The notes under the pieces were generated by a model, which was not told where the DNA came from, searched no databases, and worked only from the letters and a program-made list of their open reading frames with translations. Both the position numbers and the translations under genes were made by a program. From positions 265,621 to 329,620 of the forward strand of contig NZ_JSEE01000001.1 in the NCBI RefSeq assembly GCF_001625355.1: a DNA stretch of 64,000 bases. Reading direction: 5' to 3'. Numbering within the stretch: position 1 is the first letter of the stretch; each line of letters starts with the position of its first letter. Shown here in pieces: positions 30,894 through 39,210 of this stretch. Source of the stretch: Marinomonas sp. TW1. GTDB taxonomy: Bacteria > Pseudomonadota > Gammaproteobacteria > Pseudomonadales > Marinomonadaceae.

Positions 30894-30922
30894 AAAAAAG
30901 CGAGCACTCTGCTCGCTTTTTT
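30894..30922. terminator. Bidirectional terminator between gbcA and pssA
   Basis: Perfect 12-bp stem AAAAAAGCGAGC / GCTCGCTTTTTT with a 5-nt loop between convergent genes. Confidence 0.9.
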
Positions 30923-30950
30923 AATGTGTCATGAAATGCCCAAAATAGGC

Positions 30951-32288
30951 TTACAAAATACGTTTTAACAAGCGATCTGCTTTTACTCGAAACACACGTT
31001 TCAGTAGCTTCTGAATGGCCACTGGATAATCACGACGCGTATCAAGCTGAAGGTAATTAGAAACGGTTTTCGTGTGATCAAATATGTTGCCAAATTCAGC
31101 CAGAAACTTCTCTTCAAGAAGCTGATGATTATCTTGAACCAATAAACCATTTTCTAAATCTAATGCCCAGGCCCTTGGATTAACATTATTGCCGGTCAAC
31201 AAGGCTTTATTTCGATCCACCCACAAACCTTTCAGATGAAAGCTATTAGCCTCATGACGCCATAAATAAATGGATAAATCGCCGGAAGCGAGGTATTTGC
31301 GATTCGCACGCGCAAATTTACGTAAAATAATTTCGTACAAATAAGGCAAGCCACCAATGGCTTTAAACGTCTGATCTTGTGGAATATAAAAATCGTTTGC
31401 GACCTTATCACCCACAATGATATGCGTTTTCACACCACGTTTAATGGCTCGTTTCACCTCTCTCAAAACCACTTTAGGTAAATTGAAATAAGGGGTACAG
31501 AGGTACAACTCATGCTTTGCCTCGGCAATCATTTCGACAATGCATTGATTTAATTGATTGTCTTTTTTACCAATGCCCACCAGCGGAGTAATGCCAACAT
31601 GGTGTTCGTCAATCAACTCACTTTCTAATGGATAAGACGCTTCCGACAATGACATTCGGTATTGCTTGATTAAGGGTTTCAACTTCTTCGTCGTTGGCCA
31701 CTCACCTTTGGTAAAATCTTTTACCGCGATGTGACCTATCATGACTTGCTCGATAAAACTGACCATGCTGTCTGCCAGTTTTTGATTCTCAATGACATGA
31801 TAACGGTCAAATCGATATTTATCATGACGATGCAAATAGACATTATTCAAACTCGCGCCACTGTAAATCACCGTATCATCGATAATGAAGCCTTTTAAAT
31901 GCAACACACCAAATACTTCTCGATGACGAACCGGCACCCCATAAATGGCAATTTGCTCTTTGTATTTCTGAGCAAATTCTTGATACATCGCCGCATTGCC
32001 CTCGCATGCTTCGGCACCAATTAACCCTCGTTGCGCACGATGCCAATCAACACAGATCACAATATCTAAGTCTGGACTACGCTGCTTAGCCTCATACGCC
32101 GCCGTCAAAATCTCACGCCCAGCCTCATCATTTTCCAAATAAAGTGCCACCAGGAAAATTCTCGACTTCGCCGTTCGGATAGCCTCTAAAAGGTACTTAC
32201 GATACTCAACAGCAGAATGAAGGATATTAAAATTGTCTGGATGAACAGAAAAAGCGGGTAAAGAAACAAACAAAGAGGCTTGTGGCAT
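30951..32288 (-). CDS. pssA: CDP-diacylglycerol--serine O-phosphatidyltransferase, PLD-type
   Basis: Makes phosphatidylserine from CDP-diacylglycerol and serine, the step before Psd. Start ATG 32288 (MPQASLFVSLPAF) gives 445 residues, near E. coli PssA (451). Two phospholipase-D HKD motifs are visible: LHLKGFIIDDTVIYSGAS (about residue 135) and FHLKGLWVDRNKALLTGNN (about 355). HRHDKYRFDRYHVI follows the first. The longer frame begins at TTG and is rejected. It is monocistronic. Confidence 0.92.
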   Translation of the reverse strand: MPQASLFVSLPAFSVHPDNFNILHSAVEYRKYLLEAIRTAKSRIFLVALYLENDEAGREILTAAYEAKQRSPDLDIVICVDWHRAQRGLIGAEACEGNAAMYQEFAQKYKEQIAIYGVPVRHREVFGVLHLKGFIIDDTVIYSGASLNNVYLHRHDKYRFDRYHVIENQKLADSMVSFIEQVMIGHIAVKDFTKGEWPTTKKLKPLIKQYRMSLSEASYPLESELIDEHHVGITPLVGIGKKDNQLNQCIVEMIAEAKHELYLCTPYFNLPKVVLREVKRAIKRGVKTHIIVGDKVANDFYIPQDQTFKAIGGLPYLYEIILRKFARANRKYLASGDLSIYLWRHEANSFHLKGLWVDRNKALLTGNNVNPRAWALDLENGLLVQDNHQLLEEKFLAEFGNIFDHTKTVSNYLQLDTRRDYPVAIQKLLKRVFRVKADRLLKRIL

Positions 32289-32456
32289 GATAATTAAATG
32301 CGACCTTAATAAAAAAACAGTGAACTGTAACAAAACGGCTTAGCTTTTGCTCGTAAAGCGCCAAGATAATTAAAATTAAAGCGCACTGAATCTAAATAAA
32401 CTTGAATTCCTTACGAGATTACAAAAGTTTACATTTAAATTCAAGCTTACCAATCA

Positions 32457-33413
32457 TCAGCTCATCTTGATTTCTCTGAAGCTCTGATGTGCCTCAAGAT
32501 AGGTTAACCAAGATTCATCAATGCGCTTAACCTCCCCTTTGATCCAGCGGCGAAAGCTCTGAACCTTGTCATACCGAAAATGCGGTGCTGGGGCGACCAA
32601 ATAAAAATCGTATTTAGATTTCATATAAACAGGCAAAGGACAAATGAGCAGCTTTTTCTGAAGCAATTCATAGACCAAACTAAAACGCATCATGGCGAGC
32701 CCTTGTCGGGACAGCAAAGCCTCCACCAAGGAGGTGGAGTCGGCAACGTGAAGGTGAGACTTCAAAGGCATATCATACATTTTCAAGAAGGTTTGTAACT
32801 TTGGCCACACATGGTCCATATCCGGCCCAGTATCTGTGATGATAGGAATGTGACTTAACTGTTGCTCAATCGGCTCTTTTTCATGAAACAGGTCTGGGTG
32901 ACAAACCGGGATTAAAAATTCTTCAAATAACAGTTCAGACTGCAACCCTTCATACTGTCCATGCCCTAAACGAACGCAGAGATCTAAATCACTATTAGCA
33001 AAGTCAGATAGTCCAATACTCGGGCTTAGACGTAAATTAATATCCGCTGCCTGTTGCTGAAACAGTCCTAATCGTGGCACCAGCCATCGACTGGAAAAAG
33101 ACGGAACCACGCTGATCACCAAGGTATTTGGATTTGCGTCTTCTGATATTCCTCTTACCCCCTCTTCCATCAATCGAAACGCCTTCTCTATATAATCAAA
33201 GAGGTATCGACCTTCCGATGTCAACGCCACTTGTCGAGTATGTCGCTCAAATAAAGCCACGCCAAGGTGTTGTTCTAGGGTTTTGATCTGCTGACTCACC
33301 GCCGCTTGGGTGACAAATAACTGATCCGCCGCGGCTTTAAAACTCAAAACTTCGGCGGCATAACGAAACGCCTGCATAGATTTTAAAGGCGGTAAGCCTC
33401 TTGATCTGGACAT
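32457..33413 (-). CDS. LysR-type transcriptional regulator (GcvA-like)
   Basis: A 318-residue LTTR. The N-terminal HTH has PLKSMQAFRYAAEVLSFKAA and VTQAAVSQQIKTLEQHLG; the effector domain follows (about 95-300). It is divergent from a DUF1127 gene with 116 bp between the starts, a common pairing in marine gammaproteobacteria and the probable target. Confidence 0.9.
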   Translation of the reverse strand: MSRSRGLPPLKSMQAFRYAAEVLSFKAAADQLFVTQAAVSQQIKTLEQHLGVALFERHTRQVALTSEGRYLFDYIEKAFRLMEEGVRGISEDANPNTLVISVVPSFSSRWLVPRLGLFQQQAADINLRLSPSIGLSDFANSDLDLCVRLGHGQYEGLQSELLFEEFLIPVCHPDLFHEKEPIEQQLSHIPIITDTGPDMDHVWPKLQTFLKMYDMPLKSHLHVADSTSLVEALLSRQGLAMMRFSLVYELLQKKLLICPLPVYMKSKYDFYLVAPAPHFRYDKVQSFRRWIKGEVKRIDESWLTYLEAHQSFREIKMS

Positions 33414-33529
33414 AACAGCACCATGGTTAAGTTTTTCTTAATCATAGACGCTTTTTTCTCGTTTGTCGCCACACACTAAATTGATCATTATTCAATCACC
33501 AAATGACAAAAACACATCAGGAGATCACA

Positions 33530-33769
33530 ATGAAAACGCATTCCAATCAATCATCCGAACTGGTAAACGTTTGCTCAACGATCGTTGAAAAACAGCACAA
33601 TGCATTAGCCAGACTAAACAGTAAAAACTGGCGAATACTGATCGCTAAAATGCATCATAACTGGAGAACCCGTCGTCAGTTGAATCGACTGGATGACTCG
33701 CAACTGAAAGACTTGGGCTTAACCTCAAGCGATGTTTACCAAGAAGTACACAAACCTTTATGGAAATAA
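33530..33769 (+). CDS. DUF1127 (YjiS-like) small protein
   Basis: A 79-residue protein whose C-terminal half carries the DUF1127 pattern, WRTRRQLNRLDDSQLKDLGLT. ATG 33530 is preceded by AGGAG at good spacing. DUF1127 proteins are small Arg-rich factors; in alphaproteobacteria some bind RNA and influence phosphate and carbon metabolism. It is divergently paired with the LysR gene and followed by its own terminator. Confidence 0.85.
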   Translation: MKTHSNQSSELVNVCSTIVEKQHNALARLNSKNWRILIAKMHHNWRTRRQLNRLDDSQLKDLGLTSSDVYQEVHKPLWK

Positions 33770-33789
33770 TCTTATTGCAACGCATCATT

Positions 33790-33820
33790 ATCCGACCCTG
33801 CGGCATCGGGTCGGATCTTT
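33790..33820 (+). terminator. Terminator after DUF1127 gene
   Basis: Perfect 9-bp stem ATCCGACCC / GGGTCGGAT with a 9-nt loop, followed by CTTT. Confidence 0.7.
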
Positions 33821-33975
33821 CCATGTTTAGGTAAGCCGCTCAGAAACCCATTTAGTCAAACTAGAAGCACTAACACCACTCTCAAACTTATTTTTTTGTT
33901 TATTTTTTAACCAAAAGATACTAACTTTAAAAAAACCTCCCTCTAAGTAATCCAATTACAGACAAGGAAATAACA

Positions 33976-35730
33976 ATGAAGGCCTTCATTTTATTGCTCG
34001 TCAGTTTTGTGCTGATTGCGTGTTCCAGTAATCCTACAGGCACCGTTAGCGTTCGTTCAGTTGAGCCAGATGGCACCCTGAAAGAGCCCCTCATTTCCAC
34101 TGCAAATCTTATAAAAGATGGTAATACCATTTTTAAAACCGAAGCCGACGGCTCTACTGATGGAAATGATGTATATGCTATTTATCTTACGGATGCCTAT
34201 TTGAAATACTTAGCCGACTGGTGGGGAGTGAATGAGGTGATTTTTGTCGTCGAATTCACCGAAGCCGTTACCGGAGAAACAGATTCAGACATCACTACCA
34301 AAATTTTAGGGCCATACGAAAAATTGGCCGATGGTATCAAAGCGCCTTTTCTCAATAAGGCATTATATGGTCCGAAAAAAATGGAAAGTGACCTGCTGAG
34401 CATGAACATTAAAGTCTATGAATATGACTTGGATGAAAACGATGGAAGCTCGGCCATGCTGGAATTCATTGCCGCCACCGCCGAAAGCTTCTCTTTATCC
34501 AATCCCATTACACTTGGTGAAATCAAACTCGCGAAAGAAATTGCAAACACCTTATTACTCGCAAACGAAAACGATTTAGTCATGGAGATGGATATTGACT
34601 TTGTTGCAGGGAACAGTAAATACACGTCTAGCCATCATTCTAATGTTGTGCCGCTAAAAGATGGCGAAGTCATTATGGTCAAACAAGAAGGATGCGCTGT
34701 GATGACATGTTATGACTATTTTAGTAAAGATTGGTCTAACCTCCCTGGACTCCTTCCAGATCTCTTTATGTTGATACCAACCACATTAAACAGAGCTTTT
34801 GTTGATACCCCCGACCACTCGAGTCTCAAGGACTTTAACGACGAGAAATTAATCGTCACCAAGGATGGCATTACTGAAGTAGATGATCAAAAAAAACCGA
34901 AAGGACTCTACAAAGATAAAACTTGGCTCAGACTAAACATTGTGAAAGGCGGCGATGCATCACAATGGTCTTTCAGAAAGAAACTCTACCCAACGGCAGA
35001 AGAAGTTGAAAAGCTATTAAAAAATCCATATTCACTCAACCAAGACAATATCGATTCTATTTTGAAAGGCATAAATGATGCGCAAAAAAGCTTAACGGAT
35101 GTGACAAAACAAGCGGTTGTTCAACTGACTTCCGAAATGAGTCAAAATAACATCCACTTTATCGAGGCAAGTGAAGAGACTAAAACCAGCGGTTTGTGCT
35201 TACATCATCCAGAGAATGTCACCATTATTAATCTGGCTTCAAGACCAACAGATAATAATCAAACCTTCCTTTATAAAAAAGTAAGTTCATCAAAGCAAGG
35301 AAGCTGCTACACAGTAACGGCTTCACCAGAGGGCACCGCCTTTACTCAAGGTAAGGGAGATTTCATTGTCAATTATGACGTCAATGACACGGTCAACGTT
35401 CAAAATTTACCCTATTTGGTACGTTCCAAACTGGCCGATGGGGATGTTACACTTAGCTGTCATCCTAATACCGACAACACCAGCTACCAACTTGTGCTTA
35501 ACCCTAAAGAAGGTCGTGAGGATAAACTCCCACAAATCACCGACATTACCTTTAGTGACGCGAATCAAGACATTCCTTTTACGACAACCGACCAAGACAT
35601 TAAGACGAACAGTGACTTTGACCAAAAGAACAGTGTTAGCCTCAAAGTAAAAGATATCTTCGGTGCTGTCATTACACCTAGTATTCCACTTGCTGACATT
35701 CAGACCTGCTTAAAGCTTCCTCAAAGCTAA
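33976..35730 (+). CDS. Large orphan lipoprotein
   Basis: I do not recognise a family. It has 584 residues, with a lipoprotein signal LLLVSFVLIACSSN (lipidation Cys16; Ser at +2 predicts the outer membrane). The mature chain is acidic and largely beta-rich. An internal helical stretch (about 345-395, SILKGINDAQKSLTDVTKQA) may be a coiled coil. The C-terminal part has spaced Cys (GLCLHH, GSCYTV, LSCHP, QTCLKLP), suggesting disulfide-linked beta-sandwich repeats. It is monocistronic with its own terminator. Its envelope or surface role is inference. Confidence 0.8.
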   Translation: MKAFILLLVSFVLIACSSNPTGTVSVRSVEPDGTLKEPLISTANLIKDGNTIFKTEADGSTDGNDVYAIYLTDAYLKYLADWWGVNEVIFVVEFTEAVTGETDSDITTKILGPYEKLADGIKAPFLNKALYGPKKMESDLLSMNIKVYEYDLDENDGSSAMLEFIAATAESFSLSNPITLGEIKLAKEIANTLLLANENDLVMEMDIDFVAGNSKYTSSHHSNVVPLKDGEVIMVKQEGCAVMTCYDYFSKDWSNLPGLLPDLFMLIPTTLNRAFVDTPDHSSLKDFNDEKLIVTKDGITEVDDQKKPKGLYKDKTWLRLNIVKGGDASQWSFRKKLYPTAEEVEKLLKNPYSLNQDNIDSILKGINDAQKSLTDVTKQAVVQLTSEMSQNNIHFIEASEETKTSGLCLHHPENVTIINLASRPTDNNQTFLYKKVSSSKQGSCYTVTASPEGTAFTQGKGDFIVNYDVNDTVNVQNLPYLVRSKLADGDVTLSCHPNTDNTSYQLVLNPKEGREDKLPQITDITFSDANQDIPFTTTDQDIKTNSDFDQKNSVSLKVKDIFGAVITPSIPLADIQTCLKLPQS

Positions 35731-35742
35731 TCTAGCCTATTA

Positions 35743-35776
35743 AAAAAGGGAATCGACACGCTGCGATTCCCTTTTT
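35743..35776 (+). terminator. Terminator after lipoprotein gene
   Basis: Perfect 13-bp stem AAAAAGGGAATCG / CGATTCCCTTTTT with an 8-nt loop. Confidence 0.88.
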
Positions 35777-35885
35777 AACCCAATTCAAATAGAGCCAATT
35801 CCATTTGATGCAACACCTTGTTAAGGTCTTTCCATGTTAACCCCGTGGCTTTTTTTGCTCGGCTTGCCAAAGGATAAGCAAAACA

Positions 35886-36263
35886 CTATTTTGCTGGCAA
35901 ATTCTGATTCAACCCCAATTCCTTTTGTTTTTTCTTCGTCAAACCCAGCGATACAATGCGATAGGATTCTTGAAAATAATACATTAACTCTTCATCTAAC
36001 TCTTTCGAGCCCGCAAACTGCTGTATCCACTTCATACCGCGTGACGCAAGATACGGCGCTGGTCGATAACCCTCTTTATTGCTTAAAAAATCGTAGTTCA
36101 AATCCGATGTTTTAAACGTAAACGCAGGTATCTTACCTTTGCTCCAACCACCAACGGCAAAAACCTTGCCGCCCACTTTCCAGACTTGAGCACCTCCCCA
36201 CTGTACAACCAATGTCGTCGCGGGTAACGCACCACAGAATTGATTAAACTCATCATAGGTCAT
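35886..36263 (-). CDS. MmcQ/YjbR family protein
   Basis: A 125-residue protein of the MmcQ/YjbR (DUF419) family, small double-wing DNA-binding-like folds of unknown function. Recognisable segments are MTYDEFNQFCGALPATT at the N-terminus, VFAVGGW after the first wing, and the YRPAPYLASRGMKWIQ stretch. Possible partners are not evident; the MarR gene upstream is 68 bp away on the same strand. Confidence 0.82.
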   Translation of the reverse strand: MTYDEFNQFCGALPATTLVVQWGGAQVWKVGGKVFAVGGWSKGKIPAFTFKTSDLNYDFLSNKEGYRPAPYLASRGMKWIQQFAGSKELDEELMYYFQESYRIVSLGLTKKKQKELGLNQNLPAK

Positions 36264-36331
36264 TGACGTGTCTGCCTAAACTATTTGGACTCGTGTTCAT
36301 GTTCTGAATTGAACTCGTAACATTGGGTCAT

Positions 36332-36808
36332 TTATTTATCACGCGCTTTGTCTAACACGACTCTCAATTTACGTAAAAAAGGTAACGCCGCCTGAGCATC
36401 CTCTAAACCAAATTGAGGGATAATATCGGCCATATCTGGGGCGATATCTTGTATCGCTCGATTGCGCACGGTTTCACCAGAATCTGTTAGACGTACTAAT
36501 TTACCTCGCCCATCGTCAGGATTAGGCTCCATACGGATTAAGCCTCGTTTCTCAAGGCCTGCTAAAGTATGCGACATACTGGTTTTTGGAACTTGAAAAG
36601 CACGGGCCAAGTCCATGGGTGTTTTGCCATCACCTAATCGAACCAAATGATTGAGTGCAGTGAAATGATGGATGGTCAAGCCATCATCCAATCTAGACTC
36701 CATTAATGTCCGGCTGAGCTGAGCGATAATTCCCACTTCATTCAACAGCTCAAACATGACGAGAGCTGCATCCTTTTCACGGCCATCATGTTCGTTTGAT
36801 TTTGTCAT
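36332..36808 (-). CDS. MarR-family transcriptional regulator
   Basis: A 158-residue MarR-type winged helix regulator, with HHFTALNHLVRLGDGKTPMD, the recognition helix KTSMSHTLAGLEKRGLI and the wing DDGRGKLVRLTDSG. GGAG sits just before ATG 36808. It overlaps the 3' end of the nitroreductase-like gene by 23 bp, so both form one transcript and autoregulation from the palindromic site at 37986-38028 is likely. Confidence 0.9.
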   Translation of the reverse strand: MTKSNEHDGREKDAALVMFELLNEVGIIAQLSRTLMESRLDDGLTIHHFTALNHLVRLGDGKTPMDLARAFQVPKTSMSHTLAGLEKRGLIRMEPNPDDGRGKLVRLTDSGETVRNRAIQDIAPDMADIIPQFGLEDAQAALPFLRKLRVVLDKARDK

Positions 36809-37949
36809 CTAGGCTCCATCTTGGGGTTTGTGCAACGGGTGCAGCATACCCCAAACGACCTAGCATTTGAATGGTTTCTCCTGAGCGACCGAGCTGTTGG
36901 TGTACGTTTTTATAGTGAGCCGCCATCTCTGGGAATTCCTGCAAACACTGACTAATAGGATGCAATGCTAACCCCTTCTGCGTCGTCAGCAAATTAAGAC
37001 GAAGCCAAGCCCGTCCAGCAGCAATCTGACTCGCACGACGATTATTACTGGTCGCTAACCAAACAAAAGCAGGCGTAGCGTCTAACATGGGTTTATACAT
37101 ATCAATCCCGGCTTGATAACTACTGGTACCAGGTGTGGCGAGATCTTTTTTCGTGATAAGGCCTGCGGCTATTAGGCCTTCTAAGGGCATTCCCCCTAAA
37201 TCAATCCCATCAGGATTGGCATTGATCTCGGTTTTACCTAAACGCATCAAATCAACACTCTCCTGTAGCGTAGCCGGAGTTTCGTATTCTGTTAGCCAGG
37301 CTTCCCAAGTCAATTTTTGCAATGCTCTGACTTGCTTCTGATCCGTCGCGCCTGAAAATCGAACATCTGAAAGTTGCGGATCCAAACCATTTAATGTCAT
37401 GACAGAAACCGTTTGAGTCATATCGTAAGGCTCTTTGGTCGAACGACGTCCCAGAATATAAGCAAACAGTGGATCAACTGCTTTGGCTTCCGCGACAAAG
37501 CGTATTCGCGCAATCGGCAAGCTTCCCAACGCCTCCGCCGACTCTCCTTCGGGAAATAAGGTCGTTTCAACCCGATATCCAATCGCAGTAGCCGCAATAG
37601 ACATTTGCTCAAGAAAACACCCAAGTCCAATGGTCAATTGACGATCAAAAGGGTCAGTTGCCGCCAAGCGTCTTGTCGGATCAGGCAATAAAGTCACAAT
37701 CCCATCTTCGTGCAAGTCCACTAACCACGGCTGCAAATTATGTGGATTGGGCGCAAGAATCGCATATGACAAGGCAAACCTTCTTGGCTCAGAATACTGA
37801 CCCGCCTGATCCCATGGCCTCAAAGCGTCATGAGGCGTACGAGTCAATGAAAATACCGTACCACCAATCCCTGCTGCGACAACAATGCCACCGCCAGCCA
37901 AAGACAAAAAATGTCGACGAGATAACCCAGTTGATTTTTGATAACTCAT
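36786..37949 (-). CDS. Tat-exported Acg-like nitroreductase-family protein
   Basis: A protein of 387 residues. Start ATG 37949 (MSYQKSTG) has AAGGAG 8 bp upstream. The N-terminus is a twin-arginine signal (LSRRHFLSLAGGGIVVAAGIGG). The remainder has nitroreductase-fold wording seen in the Acg family (APNPHNLQPWLVDL; RRSTKEPYD), which is thought to bind flavin. The substrate is unknown. It is co-transcribed with the overlapping marR gene, suggesting an inducible periplasmic redox or stress function. Confidence 0.82.
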   Translation of the reverse strand: MSYQKSTGLSRRHFLSLAGGGIVVAAGIGGTVFSLTRTPHDALRPWDQAGQYSEPRRFALSYAILAPNPHNLQPWLVDLHEDGIVTLLPDPTRRLAATDPFDRQLTIGLGCFLEQMSIAATAIGYRVETTLFPEGESAEALGSLPIARIRFVAEAKAVDPLFAYILGRRSTKEPYDMTQTVSVMTLNGLDPQLSDVRFSGATDQKQVRALQKLTWEAWLTEYETPATLQESVDLMRLGKTEINANPDGIDLGGMPLEGLIAAGLITKKDLATPGTSSYQAGIDMYKPMLDATPAFVWLATSNNRRASQIAAGRAWLRLNLLTTQKGLALHPISQCLQEFPEMAAHYKNVHQQLGRSGETIQMLGRLGYAAPVAQTPRWSLDDKIKRT

Positions 37950-37985
37950 AATGCGCTCCTTAATTAACCTTGATAGAGCACAGCA

Positions 37986-38028
37986 TATAGTACGAAATCG
38001 AACTAAACAAGAGCAATATCGTACTATA
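37986..38028 (-). promoter_or_regulatory. Palindromic operator candidate for the MarR operon
   Basis: Outer arms TATAGTACGA (37986-37995) and TCGTACTATA (38019-38028) are perfect inverses. The left arm is part of a near-perfect 18-bp palindrome TAGTACGAAATCGAACTA (37988-38005, one mismatched pair), the size of a MarR dimer site. It lies 40-80 bp upstream of the nitroreductase start. Confidence 0.6.
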
Positions 38029-38042
38029 TAATCAAAATCCAC

Positions 38043-38283
38043 CCGGCTTGCGATTTCATCGATAGAATAATGGGCTTGGAAGGGTAAGGGACAAAGCCCT
38101 TTTCCATGTAGGCGTGTTGTTTCCGATAGTACGGTGGAAGAAAAGAGGTTCGGCCCTTTGGCTAGTTGTTAGCGACCAACATCTGATTACGGTTATGCCT
38201 CCCTAATGCAGACCTACGGGGTGAGTCAGGACACGAGACATTTTGGTGGTTGATGTGGGACAAGGCGGACGCCAAGAACAAAG
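38043..38283. other. Gene-free stretch between nitroreductase operon and toxin gene
   Basis: No supported gene. Base composition is more G-rich than the flanks. It contains a weak hairpin formed by GGGCTT and AAGCCC near 38072-38100. No match to a known element could be made by eye; it may be decayed mobile DNA. Confidence 0.4.
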
Positions 38284-38547
38284 CTAATTGTTTTTATATA
38301 CTGAAGATCTGTGTGCGACTTTAATCACGTTTATGATCAATACAGCGTCTCTTATCTCATAGATGATCCGATATAAACCTTGCCTTATACGATAATTATC
38401 TAAACCCGATAGCTTGATACAACCTTCAGCTCTTGGATTGTCTGCTAGACTTTCGATTTTTTGAAGTATTTTGGGTACGTCTTTTTTAGGAATACTCTTA
38501 AAATCTTTGCCAACTGATTTTTTAAAAGAAATTTTATATTTTGCCAT
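38284..38547 (-). CDS. RelE/ParE-family toxin
   Basis: An 87-residue toxin of the RelE superfamily, with the pattern KISFKKSVGKDFKSIPKKD, a central KLSGLDNYRIRQGLYRIIYE and a terminal VIKVAHRSSVY. The Arg-rich beta-sheet and terminal His/Arg fit ribosome-dependent mRNA interferases of the RelE type. It overlaps the upstream antitoxin by 14 bp, so translation is coupled. Confidence 0.88.
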   Translation of the reverse strand: MAKYKISFKKSVGKDFKSIPKKDVPKILQKIESLADNPRAEGCIKLSGLDNYRIRQGLYRIIYEIRDAVLIINVIKVAHRSSVYKNN

Positions 38548-38767
38548 TCGCTTTCAGCTCGTTTAAAAAAACTTCATAAGTCACTTCTGGCTCATTTACT
38601 CGTTCTGATATGGCAGCAAGGTCTTCTTGATCCTCTCTCATAAGCAAACGAACCGCTTCATCAATTAGCTCTGAAACAGAAACATCTGATGATGCAGCTC
38701 GCATTTTTAGCGCTTGATGAATAGCAGGTTCAAAGTAGACAGTTGAACGTTTTGATAAATTACTCAT
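38534..38767 (-). CDS. Ribbon-helix-helix antitoxin
   Basis: A 77-residue CopG/RHH-type antitoxin. The N-terminal strand-helix-helix reads KRSTVYFEPAIHQALKMRAA then VSVSELIDEAVRLLM. The acidic C-terminal tail should wrap the RelE-type toxin. GAGGT lies before ATG 38767. A palindrome 40 bp upstream is the probable autoregulatory operator. Confidence 0.88.
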   Translation of the reverse strand: MSNLSKRSTVYFEPAIHQALKMRAASSDVSVSELIDEAVRLLMREDQEDLAAISERVNEPEVTYEVFLNELKANGKI

Positions 38768-38805
38768 GTTACACCTCGACGATTCTTTTGGGGTTTTAAC
38801 ATTGT

Positions 38806-38820
38806 AGCGTTATAACGTTA
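38806..38820 (-). promoter_or_regulatory. Operator-like palindrome of the toxin-antitoxin operon
   Basis: A palindrome centred on GTTATAAC (38809-38816), extended to AGCGTTATAACGTTA with one mismatch, about 40 bp upstream of the antitoxin start. The size and AT-rich centre suit an RHH dimer. Confidence 0.5.
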
Positions 38821-38875
38821 AAACATCAAAATCGAAAAATTTCGAGCGGTCTCGTTTTATACTGGAGAGATTATG

Positions 38876-38950
38876 GGAGCAAGGCGAACACCAATAGCGA
38901 GGTCAAACGGCAATCCAAAACAGTAACGTCAAGCGATTTTTGGTTTGCGC
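38876..38950. repeat. Repeat copy 1 (degenerate palindrome)
   Basis: First of two near-identical copies of a sequence starting GGAGCAAGGCGAACACC and ending in GTAACGTCAAGCG; about 60 positions match the copy at 39118 with few differences. The right-hand inverse arm is degraded (TGGTTTGCGCATCTCC). Confidence 0.75.
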
Positions 38951-39117
38951 ATCTCCGCAGAGGTCAGGGCTAAAGAGCCAAATAACCCCATATTCCGTCT
39001 TCCCCTTGAAGAAAGGGGAAGAGACTTATCCGTAGTTTGATGAATTATTCTGTAATGACCAACGGCAGTTTACGCTTCGCTCATCGTGCCATACAGGGTG
39101 GCGATGGTGGTTTTAAG

Positions 39118-39196
39118 GGAGCAAGGCAAACACCAAGAGCGAGGTCAAACGGCAATCCAAAACAGTAACGTCAAGCGGTGGTGTTTGCCTTGCTCC
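39118..39196. repeat. Repeat copy 2, 79-bp element with perfect 17-bp terminal inverted repeats
   Basis: GGAGCAAGGCAAACACC (39118-39134) and its exact inverse GGTGTTTGCCTTGCTCC (39180-39196) bound a core shared with the copy at 38876. The form is that of a small non-autonomous palindromic element. It abuts the 3' end of xdhC. Confidence 0.75.
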
Positions 39197-39210
39197 TGCT
39201 AACAAATAGC

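Larger units (their letters stand above)
38768..39210. other. Gene-free stretch upstream of TA operon
   Basis: Contains the TA operator, the two palindromic repeats, and a hairpin CTTCCCCTT / AAGGGGAAG (39000-39022). No supported gene. Coding-like composition is lost; probably remnants of mobile or repeat DNA between the TA module and xdhC. Confidence 0.5.

Noticed and set aside
35834..36115. Plus-strand open frame opposite the MmcQ/YjbR gene
   Set aside because: It is antisense to a gene with recognisable family motifs and follows a terminator; taken as a shadow frame.
38876..39196. Integron attC sites around the toxin-antitoxin cassette
   Set aside because: The repeats are palindromic but lack a convincing paired GTTRRRY core and L/R box arrangement, and no integrase is present.
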